Assembly (NCBI GenBank): GCA_031283025.1
Contig: JAITCP010000180.1
Location: 1-42,081 of the forward strand
Length of the DNA stretch: 42,081 nt
DNA from: Spirochaetaceae bacterium
GTDB lineage: Bacteria; Spirochaetota; Spirochaetia; Treponematales; Breznakiellaceae
Reading direction: 5' to 3'
Both the position numbers and the translations under genes were made by a program. The first letter of the stretch is position 1, and the number at the start of each line of letters is the position of its first letter. This document shows, in pieces, positions 14,840-24,000 of this stretch. The notes under the pieces were generated by a model. It was given only the letters and a program-made list of their open reading frames with translations, had not been told where the DNA came from and made no database searches.

Positions 14840-14998
14840 TTAGACACACTTGCTCTTGGTCGCCAGGATTTTAACCAACTGTTTCAGGTCTTCCGCCGGG
14901 ATGTTCTGATCATCATTTATTTTAACGCTTTTAATTTCGCCTGTTTCATCGTCTATGATGTAATACTTGCCGTTGATAAAATAGGTCATTTTTCCCAT
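14840..14998 (-). CDS. Small protein of 52 residues
   Basis: An ATG at 14998 with a perfect GGAGG 8 nt upstream opens a 52-residue frame: MGKMTYFINGKYYIIDDETG, then EIKSVKINDDQNIPAEDLKQLVKILATKSKCV. It has a beta-hairpin-like N-terminal half (a short YFINGKYYIIDDETGEI repeat of strands) and a helical C-terminal half. No family is recognised. The excellent ribosome site and sensible composition argue that it is real. It lies just downstream of the bidirectional terminator, so it needs its own promoter; the A/T-rich TTATATTTATA stretch near 15030-15040 could supply a -10 box. Confidence 0.6.
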   Translation of the reverse strand: MGKMTYFINGKYYIIDDETGEIKSVKINDDQNIPAEDLKQLVKILATKSKCV

Positions 14999-15040
14999 TT
15001 AGCCTTCCTCCTTACACAACTCATCTGATATAAATATAAC

Positions 15041-15073
15041 AGAAAAGCGGCTCCCAACGTAAGCCGCTTTTCT
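15041..15073. terminator. Bidirectional rho-independent terminator
   Basis: A perfect 12-bp stem AGAAAAGCGGCT/AGCCGCTTTTCT (15041-15052, 15062-15073) with a 9-nt loop, with T-rich sequence on both sides. On the minus strand it stands 110 bp after the stop of the giant lipoprotein gene and probably ends that 17-kb unit. Confidence 0.8.
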
Positions 15074-15118
15074 TTTCAGCTTTAGACGGCATGGAGGCCG
15101 TTGTTACCAAGGCTTTAG

Positions 15119-15180
15119 TTTGGAGTTTTTGCGTTGCAAAAACTCCAAAGTCAATAATCCACAAGGACGTGGATTATTGA
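15119..15180. repeat. Two perfect tandem hairpins
   Basis: First hairpin: TTTGGAGTTTTTGC/GCAAAAACTCCAAA, 14 bp, 3-nt loop (15119-15149). Second: TCAATAATCCAC/GTGGATTATTGA, 12 bp, 6-nt loop (15151-15180). They are separated by one base and end 2 bp from the giant gene's stop codon. There is no T-run, so they look like 3' mRNA-protecting structures or mobile REP-like sequences. Confidence 0.85.
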
Positions 15181-15182
15181 CA

Positions 15183-18100
15183 CTATGGCTGGTTTATCCC
15201 CGGCCAGCGGCTGTAGCTGGCGGTTAAGTTGGGACGCGCCATTAAGGTACCGGAGAAGTTCATTGCATTGTGAGGCTGACCAGCAGTAGCGGAGCCGTTT
15301 TGATATCCCATGTCGCACCAGCGGTGTTTGCCCGGGTAGATGGGGTAGAATGGTTTGAACGATGTCCAACCGTCAGTTTGGTACGCCATGCGTTTTGGGC
15401 CGTACTGCCATGCTTCATTCGCTGACGATGCGGCGAAATCAGTTTCAGTAAGATCACGCCCGCGTATAAAGTCTATGTATGCCGTAGCGTTCATATCCCA
15501 GGTTACAAATCTCCATGTTGAGTGATTCAGGCTGACGGTCATATTGTTATCCGTAACTAGAGTCATTAACCTGATGCCCGCCCGTTTATTGGTAAGATCG
15601 TTCCAGTTGTCTTCCCAGGTAAAAGGGAATCCCGGAATGGAAGAAGAGCTTACTGCGTCCCCGCCGCGTATCCATGCTTGATCACCATTGGCAAATATCG
15701 AACGTCCGGTGTTAGCTGTTATAGCGCCGGTTGAATTGTAGGGGGCATTGCCGCCGCGTATTGAGTAGCTAATTACCGTACGGTACGCCATTTCTTCCGT
15801 TTCGGCGCTGTAGGTAGTACCGACCACTGCCCTTGCCAGTACCCACCATTGGTAACCCTGCACATCGTTAATGTCTGGTGTATTACCATTCGCATTACTA
15901 CCAAGGGTTATCTGGTTACTGTTGGTATAAGAAGTAGTTGTCGCGTTAGCCGGACGGGTTGCGTTCGGATCATTATTATTATTTTTACCATTAGTTTCAG
16001 CATTATTATTATTAGTATTGGTAGTATTGGGAGAACTGACATTGTATCTCCAGTTATTGTTATCACCGGTAGTCCCCGGTGCATTTCCGCTTACGGTGGT
16101 TCGTCCCTCGTTTGCGGTATAGGTAATGGCAGAACCCGGGGTGCGACAATCCATACGCGCGTAAGAAAGGAAGGGCTGTGTCGCCACAAGCCTCGGTTGG
16201 GCATTCCCGGCAGTAGCAGTAGTTATCGTATCCTGGGTCTTCCTTATCCGTACAAAGGGCTTCGCCACGCCGCGCAGATTTACATCAACATTTTCCGCCC
16301 CGGAATTGTTACCCATCGAGTCGGTAACAAGACCGGAAGGCAGTGTTACCGTGTATGTCGCGCCGGGAACCTGCGGAGCGGTGGAACCAGTAAGCCGTAT
16401 TTTAAGAGTGTTTCCGTCTATCGTAACAGCGCTGGCGTTTACATTAATGGTTATTGTTTCCGCGCTACGGAAATTGGTAAACACCCCCGCCGGAATAAAC
16501 TCATTTCCGGTAAAACCAATATTATTGGCGGTTACGGAGCTGTTGGGATCATACTGGTAGTTCAACACATACTTGTTGGACGTATCCGAGCCTTGTCCGT
16601 TGATATACCCGTTTGTCCCTTTGACATAATACGTGTCAATAACGCCGCTGGTATTGGTGTTGCTTTTAAGGCGGTTGTACTGAGACTCGGTCATGACTGC
16701 GGGCAGACGGTAATTTGTACCGCTTTGCTGCGTAATGATAATGTTACCACTACCCTTGTTTATTGCGTGGTTAAACGGTACCTCCAATGTCGTCCAATAA
16801 GAGCCGTCGTCAGTCCTTATTCCATGGAAGTTCGAGTTTGTTTCAGTGTTCCAGCCTGTCCCGCCCTGATTATCTTCTATAAATACAATCATGTTTCTGG
16901 TAAGGTTCCCCGTTGCTACGGTAAACTGCTTGGTTGAATCAAGCTTTGGCGTACCGGCTGGCAGGACAATCAAACTGCTTACATTTACGCCGTTGCCCAC
17001 GGCATTGCCGTCCCATGCTGTAATGCCGGAAAGCGCGGTAATGTCCAGATACGTTGGCAACTCTCTGGAATCGTTATTTTGTACGGTATAGGTAAAGGTA
17101 AGCGAATTAACATCGCCGCCGGGTATGCTTGCGGTCGGTATGGTTACGTTAATGTTATTACCGCCCCGCTGTGCGTTAATCGTAAGCTGCGGCGTTGTTG
17201 TTGTCGCAATCCTAAGCGCTTTTCTGAAATTCAGAGTAAGTTTAATTTCATTGCGCCCGGTAACATGGGTATACTCTCCGTTGGCGCTTTCCGAACTTAT
17301 GCGGCTAATAAGCGGCCCCGGATCCCAGGTAAAGTTTACCGCAGATGTTTGCACGGATACATTCCCCGCCTTGTCTTTCTGACGGGCTATAATATTGTAA
17401 GTTCCCGACTGGGTAAGCTGAACCGGCGTGTTGGCTGTATTTCCAAAAGGAACCCAGCTTGTCCCGCCGTTTATTGAGTATTCCAGCGAATCAACTTTAT
17501 ACTGCGACGTCCCATCCCCTGTTGTATTTCCCTGTATCGCAAGCCAAAGATTGTCGTTGTAAACGTTGGTAAGATTTTTAACAGCGGCTGCGGATTCGCC
17601 CGTTACGGTATTACCGCTGACACTCTGTGAAATAACATTATTTACATTGTTTGCCGTAAGAACCCGTACCGTAGGCGCGCTAGGTAGCCGTGTTTCAATA
17701 ATTACGTTGCTTAACGTTTTGCTGCCTGTATAGACGTCGGAAATCGCGTTGGCCGCCAGCGCGTTACCAACAAGATCGGTAATGGTTCCGGAAAAAGTAG
17801 TTACAGTAACAGCGGCCCCGTTTGTCGTATCACCGGAACTGGTCTTCCTAATGGTGTATTTAAAGGTAATTTTATTGCCGCTTACCCGTACATCATCGGC
17901 GGCAGTACTTGTAGTACCATTGCTTGCTCCGTTGTTAACCGATAAGGTAAGGGCCGGCGTTCCTGTAATTTTAACCTCTTTATCAAAGGTTACCGTCATA
18001 TAAATATCGCCCGCGTTATAATAACCGGCAGCGGTATTTGACGTAATGCCGCTTACCGTGGGAGCCGCGTTATCTATTTGAATGTGCTTTCCGGCTGCCA

Positions 18101-20999
18101 GGGTAAACTGATAATCAGGATCGGCGGTATTGGCGGTAACAGGAAGGGTGCGTACAAAATACCCGCCCGATTGTATACTATTGCCGTCGTGTCCGGCAGT
18201 TGTTGTTAAACGCAGTTCTTCATACCGGCTCCCTGGTTGTCCGGCAGTTTCCCGGTCTCCGCTGTACCATGTAAACGGATAATTAGCGGCAGTAAATAAT
18301 GGCGGCTCATTTTGCAGGCCGGTAACATTAAGAGAGGTTGTATTATGGTTAGCGCCTATCGTATACACAAAGTATTGGCGGCTGTTTTGAGCCGTCTGTC
18401 CTGATTTGTATTCAGCTACGGCAGGAGCGCCTCCCTCTGTGTTAAGGAGCAGGAAGGGAGTACCCCCGTATCTTAACCTGACCGGTTTGCTGAATTCCAG
18501 GAAAATTTCTACCGTATCTCCGCTTTTATACGTACCGTCTTCTTTTTCACTGGAAATACGCATAAGCCGTATTTGGTCGGTTCTTATTAACCATGAACTG
18601 CCTATTTCCGCTTCGTTTCCGCCTATATCCTTGGCCTTTACGCTGATAACCAGGGTATCCTTGAGCTTGTCCGCCGGTAGCTGCCCGGAACCGTCGCCCA
18701 CCGTGGCTGTTATTGTCCATGTTCCTGTATCTTCGCGTCCCGGATTCTGCGTCAGCGTCAAATCTTCCGGCGGCAGTTTTATATTGTTTACGGTAACTTC
18801 AAAGTTGGATTTAAAGTACGTATTTATATCCAAATATTTTACGGAATCTTCCTCCCCTGTTCCCTCAATAGTTATGGTTTCGCCGCCTTCAAACGGCTCG
18901 ACTACCGTATATTGACCCGGTATACAGGTTACAGTCGGAGCGCCTGCTTTTGTTATTACCGCTTTGCTAATGGTAATTTTAGGAGCTAAGGTATCGCCCT
19001 GCGGCGCGTAGGTAATAATGGTCGTCTTTCCATCCGGATTTTCCGCCCTGAACAGGAATACCTGGCTTCGTAAGGGTTGTTTGTCCGCGCCTATATTCAG
19101 ATCATCAAGATTGATTACCTGTGAATAGGTAAAAACATGGCGGTTTGTCTCATTGTCTATATGGTCTTCGACAGGGGCAAGCTTCCATAGCCTGTTAGGA
19201 GAGTTTGGGTCATAATATGATTCTGTGATTGAGGGGCCGCCGGGACTTATTGAGGGCGACAGTATATCCAGCCATCCTTTGTAGTCCTTTTCGCGGAAAT
19301 AGGAAAGCTGGCTCATTGCCGCATAACCTTCAGATTCCGGGTTAATCCACACCAAGCACAGGGACTTTATTTCCGTAGCATCGCTTACCAAGCCGGTAAT
19401 GGTAATGGTATTGGGAGTACCGGGCGTACCATCCGGCCTCTTGCCTATAGCCTTAAAAAGCGGGTCGGAAGCGGGGGGCTGCGGCGGCTCGGGAAAATCC
19501 GGGAACGTAATATCCTGTACCCTGAACAGCATGGTATATGGTTCGCTTGGTTTATCCTGCGTGCTAAACGCCTGCACCTTAATAAGATAATACCCGGTTA
19601 TGGGGGGAACCTTAAATTCCCAGGGGAAAATGGTGGGGTACATTCCGGTGGGATAGGGGGTGTTTGATGCTGTTTTATCTTGATAGCTGTCTCCCGGAGA
19701 TGTTTCGGTGGTGCCAAGTACATTACCTGCTATGGGCAAACTCCACAGGCTGTACTTTACCTCTTTTACCCCATGCGCCTGGTACGCTGTAGCTTTTATG
19801 TTCCTGCCAGGATACACCATAAATACTTCCGGGTCTATACTGCCGGAAGTTTCAGCGCCAACCGGTTTGCCGTAATAATTGTAGGGCGTGCCGTCAGCAT
19901 TAACGCCTGTTGGCGGCCTTATGTCACCGGTAAATTGAATCCACGGGTCATTGGCCCTTGGCCAATAAATAAAATAGCCGATGGTTTTTTCCTGATTGGC
20001 GTTTCCCGCCGCGTCATTACAAACGGCAACCAGCTTGATCGTTGTTTTTTCCGTAACGGGGTTTACTATTTGTCCGCCGTTATATGTGCCGGGAGCGCTG
20101 TCAAGATCGGGAACCCTTACCGAGCCATTAGGCTTAATAAAGTCCCCAGGATTCACAACAGGCGGAATGGGCGGCAGGTTTTCATGATACTGGTATATAA
20201 CAGTTTCATCGGGAAGGGGAGTGGCGGGATCATCGTCAATTTCTTCATCGAAAGAATAAAAACGCAAGTCGATGGACCAAATGTCATTAAAATCGTCTAT
20301 CTGCCACTTAAGATCAAATTCCTGGGTAAGGAATCTGCCTAAATAGGCGGGGTCTTTCCAGTCATCATCCGTATCATCCCATGCATGGTATTGATCTAAA
20401 GGTGCCAGTTCATACGCCGGCTTTTTTGTACCGCTCACGTAACCGTCCCGGTAAAGATAGGGAGTTGATATATCCACCTTGGGCGGATCAAGGTCTATAA
20501 TAAGGATAACAGCCTTATAGGAATTATCATCGGAATTTCCGGCTTTATCCCAGCTTTGAACGCTAAACGTATATTCGCCGTCGCTGGTAGGCTCGCCTTC
20601 TATAGCCATGTTAATGGGAATTTTCCACTCGGCGGCTTTTTCGTTACCATCCCATACCGGCAGTTCATCGTCATAGCCCTCATACGGGTTCCATGTTGCC
20701 CCGAAATTTTCGGAAACTTCCCACGCGTCTTTACTCCAACGCCACTGGCGTTTAAATTCCTCTTCGCTCGTACCGGCTTTTATAACTATCCTGTCTACGC
20801 CGGTAAAATCCGAAACATCGCCTTCAATGGCAAATTTATGCGGAAGAGACTTGCGTTGCGATGGCGCTGTAATGTTAAGAACCGGGCCGTAAATATCCAG
20901 CTTGGAGCCTAAAGCAACCGGGTTGCCGCAGGAAAAGAACGATGCCGCAAGGGCGCAAAGGCTTATAAAAACCGTACTTATCGTTATCTTTGTTTTCAT
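15183..20999 (-). CDS. Giant Ig-repeat lipoprotein (1938 residues), paralogue of the next gene
   Basis: The start is ATG 20999, chosen for the GGAGGAAAAGC ribosome site; an upstream in-frame ATG at 21026 would lie in the previous gene. The signal peptide MKTKITISTVFISLCALAAS is followed by FFSC (Cys24) and GNPVALGSKLDIYGP. The first half has Ig/cadherin-like units (VLNITAPSQRKSLPHKFAIE; WDKAGN; DLDPPKVDIS). From about 810 at least three modules share the pattern S-x-x-x-x-G-x-Y-x-x-G-D-x-x-x-x-x-x-x-F-x-K-x-V-x-x-x-G-x-P, each closed by a strand-rich half. Residues 1654-1680 are Asn/Thr-rich. The last 230 residues (YRTVISYSI near 1737, SIPGFPF near 1787, WRFVTWDM) resemble the C-terminus of the neighbour. 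It is probably exported to the outer surface; no enzyme motif is seen. Confidence 0.85.
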   Translation of the reverse strand: MKTKITISTVFISLCALAASFFSCGNPVALGSKLDIYGPVLNITAPSQRKSLPHKFAIEGDVSDFTGVDRIVIKAGTSEEEFKRQWRWSKDAWEVSENFGATWNPYEGYDDELPVWDGNEKAAEWKIPINMAIEGEPTSDGEYTFSVQSWDKAGNSDDNSYKAVILIIDLDPPKVDISTPYLYRDGYVSGTKKPAYELAPLDQYHAWDDTDDDWKDPAYLGRFLTQEFDLKWQIDDFNDIWSIDLRFYSFDEEIDDDPATPLPDETVIYQYHENLPPIPPVVNPGDFIKPNGSVRVPDLDSAPGTYNGGQIVNPVTEKTTIKLVAVCNDAAGNANQEKTIGYFIYWPRANDPWIQFTGDIRPPTGVNADGTPYNYYGKPVGAETSGSIDPEVFMVYPGRNIKATAYQAHGVKEVKYSLWSLPIAGNVLGTTETSPGDSYQDKTASNTPYPTGMYPTIFPWEFKVPPITGYYLIKVQAFSTQDKPSEPYTMLFRVQDITFPDFPEPPQPPASDPLFKAIGKRPDGTPGTPNTITITGLVSDATEIKSLCLVWINPESEGYAAMSQLSYFREKDYKGWLDILSPSISPGGPSITESYYDPNSPNRLWKLAPVEDHIDNETNRHVFTYSQVINLDDLNIGADKQPLRSQVFLFRAENPDGKTTIITYAPQGDTLAPKITISKAVITKAGAPTVTCIPGQYTVVEPFEGGETITIEGTGEEDSVKYLDINTYFKSNFEVTVNNIKLPPEDLTLTQNPGREDTGTWTITATVGDGSGQLPADKLKDTLVISVKAKDIGGNEAEIGSSWLIRTDQIRLMRISSEKEDGTYKSGDTVEIFLEFSKPVRLRYGGTPFLLLNTEGGAPAVAEYKSGQTAQNSRQYFVYTIGANHNTTSLNVTGLQNEPPLFTAANYPFTWYSGDRETAGQPGSRYEELRLTTTAGHDGNSIQSGGYFVRTLPVTANTADPDYQFTLAAGKHIQIDNAAPTVSGITSNTAAGYYNAGDIYMTVTFDKEVKITGTPALTLSVNNGASNGTTSTAADDVRVSGNKITFKYTIRKTSSGDTTNGAAVTVTTFSGTITDLVGNALAANAISDVYTGSKTLSNVIIETRLPSAPTVRVLTANNVNNVISQSVSGNTVTGESAAAVKNLTNVYNDNLWLAIQGNTTGDGTSQYKVDSLEYSINGGTSWVPFGNTANTPVQLTQSGTYNIIARQKDKAGNVSVQTSAVNFTWDPGPLISRISSESANGEYTHVTGRNEIKLTLNFRKALRIATTTTPQLTINAQRGGNNINVTIPTASIPGGDVNSLTFTYTVQNNDSRELPTYLDITALSGITAWDGNAVGNGVNVSSLIVLPAGTPKLDSTKQFTVATGNLTRNMIVFIEDNQGGTGWNTETNSNFHGIRTDDGSYWTTLEVPFNHAINKGSGNIIITQQSGTNYRLPAVMTESQYNRLKSNTNTSGVIDTYYVKGTNGYINGQGSDTSNKYVLNYQYDPNSSVTANNIGFTGNEFIPAGVFTNFRSAETITINVNASAVTIDGNTLKIRLTGSTAPQVPGATYTVTLPSGLVTDSMGNNSGAENVDVNLRGVAKPFVRIRKTQDTITTATAGNAQPRLVATQPFLSYARMDCRTPGSAITYTANEGRTTVSGNAPGTTGDNNNWRYNVSSPNTTNTNNNNAETNGKNNNNDPNATRPANATTTSYTNSNQITLGSNANGNTPDINDVQGYQWWVLARAVVGTTYSAETEEMAYRTVISYSIRGGNAPYNSTGAITANTGRSIFANGDQAWIRGGDAVSSSSIPGFPFTWEDNWNDLTNKRAGIRLMTLVTDNNMTVSLNHSTWRFVTWDMNATAYIDFIRGRDLTETDFAASSANEAWQYGPKRMAYQTDGWTSFKPFYPIYPGKHRWCDMGYQNGSATAGQPHNAMNFSGTLMARPNLTASYSRWPGINQP

Positions 21000-21009
21000 G
21001 CTTTTCCTC

Positions 21010-24000
21010 CTACCAGTTGGTTCCATTACCGCAACTTATATTGTAACCATAGGTTAAGTCGCCGTAACCTATCATAAGGTAGTTATTTACCTCGCCAGGA
21101 GTCTGGTGGGTTCCGTTGTTATTGCCGCCGTTGCCTACTCCTGAGTCGGCGTTCGTACCGGTTGCCCTGCTTCTGCCGCCCCAGGTTAAGAAATACCATT
21201 CGCAGACAATTTCCGTGCTGACCCAATAAAACCGTTGATAGGGTCCAGCGTCATCATTGTCGTTATAAAATACCTTGTTATAACGGTTATCTCCCGTTTC
21301 CTCGGCATCCCGTACCGGAAAACCGGCGATAGAGGGCATTCCATTTTTAATGTTGGAGCCTTGTACGGCAAAGTATCTGCCCCGGTTAGTACCATAGTTT
21401 AATGCAATAACCGTTCTATAGACTCCTTCGTATCCTTTGGCGTTTGCGCCGTTAAGGATGGCAGTCCCGACAATATAGCTCTTGCTGGCTTCCAGGCTGT
21501 TAAACGTAAGGACGCTTTGCCCGCCCGACAGTATCGCGCCGCTTAACCCGGTTCCGTCCAGTTGGGCTTTTGTTAAATCCCTATTGTACGATCTAAACAT
21601 TCGTAAAGTCCCCACGGACGTGCGCGATTCGGGCGTGCTGTTTTTGGTAATAACCGTATAGGTTTGATCAGCGTTATTTCTTGACCTGCGGATAAGGTTA
21701 GATAATACCCATTCGCCGGGAGTATTGCCTGCCGCTTGATTCCATGTCATTGGGGTTATTTGCAATGTCGTGCCGGTGTTTGAGTCCGCGACACTGCCCG
21801 CCCATGCGGCGGTAACTCCGCCCCCGTTGGAATCAGCGCCTTGGTAATATTGGGCTGTTACTGCCGCGTTGGGGCTTTCGCTTTCTACGCGGTAATGTAC
21901 GGTATCAAAGTCTTTAATACCCCAGCCGTTATCACCCGCAACTCCGTTTACAGCAAAATTACTCGTAGCGGCGCTCCAGTCTGCCGAATTTGGCGGCGGG
22001 TTATAGGGCTTGGTATTATTGCCGTCCCATGTGGCGGTAGTGTTAGTGAGGGTCCATTTTGCTTCCCAGTATTCGTTTTTCGCGTCATAACTTCTGCGGT
22101 TTACCCGTATTACGGGCGCTTGTACGCCGGGGCTTGTAAAATAGTACGTGGTATTATCAGAAGCAGGCGCGTTATTCCCCGCCATATCGGTAAAGGCTCC
22201 GGCGGGATAATATACGTCCCATTCCAGGCCCTTAAGCAAGGGCTCGCTCAAGGGAATGGTTACCTGCGTATTGTTAGTTCCGCCTACAGTGGTATTAACA
22301 ACGTCAATTTCCTGCCAGCGCCATTTTGCCCTGGTAAGGGCGGCGCGTATATTGTTTACGGCGGTAACATTCTGCGTAATGCCATACTGGTAATCCAGCA
22401 CCCATTTAGTCGCCGTATCGGGAATCATGGCGGTATGGGCTCCGGTGCCTCCAAGGTTTGGAGAGTTGGCGCTGGCGGCGGCGTTGTTCGTAATGGTACC
22501 ACTATAATTCCCCGTATAACCGTATCCCTCAACCAGACCGTGAGTCATTTTTATGTATGGGCCGGCGTTCTGCCCCGTTCTGGCGTTTAGGGTAAGGTCG
22601 CTCATGCTTGAGCCTTGCGCCAGGTAGCCGCGTTCAACGCTGCCGGCTGGCAAAGCGTTATAAATATCGTAGAAGCTGGAAATATAGGTCCTGTTTACCC
22701 CGGAAGCAGAATACCTGTTTCCGTCTGTTCCAAGATAATACCCTGAGTCTTCCAGCACGGGCGGGATGGCGTAATTGCCCCGCGGCCTTATCGTTATGGT
22801 TCCGCCGCCCTTCATTACCGGTTCCCTAAAGGTAAGCATTATTGACGAAACGGCGGGGTCCGTGGCGGCGGGGGCGGTATTGTGCTGCGGAGTTCTTGCG
22901 GTAACGGAAGGGGCAATGGCATCTACTATTATGCCGGCAGCCAGGTTGGGGCAGTTACTAACGGAAATATTACCGGCCGTACCGCTATTCCATGCCGCTG
23001 TCCCGCTCGGGCCTAAACTGCCAAAGAGGTCCGTAAGGCCGTTCAAATTTACGGCGGATATGTACAGGCCGTCCCGCATTTCCTTATTGGTAATGTTCTG
23101 CCAGTTAAACGTAACGGTAGTAACGTTTGTATTGGCGGCGGTATTCGTTGGAAGGGTGATATACGTTGCTTCATCTGCCGAAGCGGCGGCCCTGTTTCTA
23201 AGCGTTATGGTTACGTTTGCGGCGTTAGTTACCCTGACCGTATCGGCAAAATTCAAGTTAAACGTTAAGGTTGACCCCGCCCGGTAAGAGCCGTTTGCCT
23301 GCGCCGCTCCAACCGAAACAAGGTTCGGGAAAGTGCTGTTTAACTGTATTACCTGACTGCGCGCAGTGCCTTCGTTTCCCGCCCTGTCTTTATAACGGGC
23401 CCTCAAGTTGGACGTGCCGCTGGCAGTGATGAGAACCGGATCTGTATAGGGGATCCATGTCCCGCCGCCGTTGATTGAATATTCTATGCTGTTTTCCCAA
23501 TTGCCGCCACCCTCAGGCGCGGGCGTTCCGTTCCATGAAAAAGCTGAAGCGTTTATCGTCAGCGTAGGGTTCGTATTGAAAAGGATCGGGGTATTTGGAT
23601 TAACCCCAAGGGTGGAGCTGCCTATGGTTCCTGTGGGTGGATCAGAGATGCTTTTCTTAATAAAGAAACGGGTACTGCCCAGTTCAAAGCTGGTTACCGT
23701 AGTTAAGTCAACGGTATTATCCACATTGTCCAAAATTGTTCCCCCATCCGTCCCCGTATACAGGCTTACATTAACCAGTTCCCCGTCTACAGGACAACTG
23801 GTAGCGTTTATTGGAAGGCTAAAAACAAGCGCGTTCTGTCCGTTTGGCCGCGAATAGGTAAACGCGGTACTATAAGGCCCGCCTAGGTTACTGTTCCCTT
23901 GCCTTATTTGGTACTGGAGGCGCGGAACCGTATCGGATGCCCTTATCTGTTTATCCGCAGTAAGGGTAAAGTTGATCGTTTCTCCTGTTTTTACGTAGAA

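Noticed and set aside
15119..15180. CRISPR-like array
   Set aside because: The two hairpins have different sequences and there are no spacers or cas genes.
15849..16937. Long open frame (362 codons) on the plus strand
   Set aside because: It is antisense to the giant lipoprotein gene and its low-complexity Ile/Val/Arg composition mirrors the opposite frame; it has no convincing ribosome site or domain.
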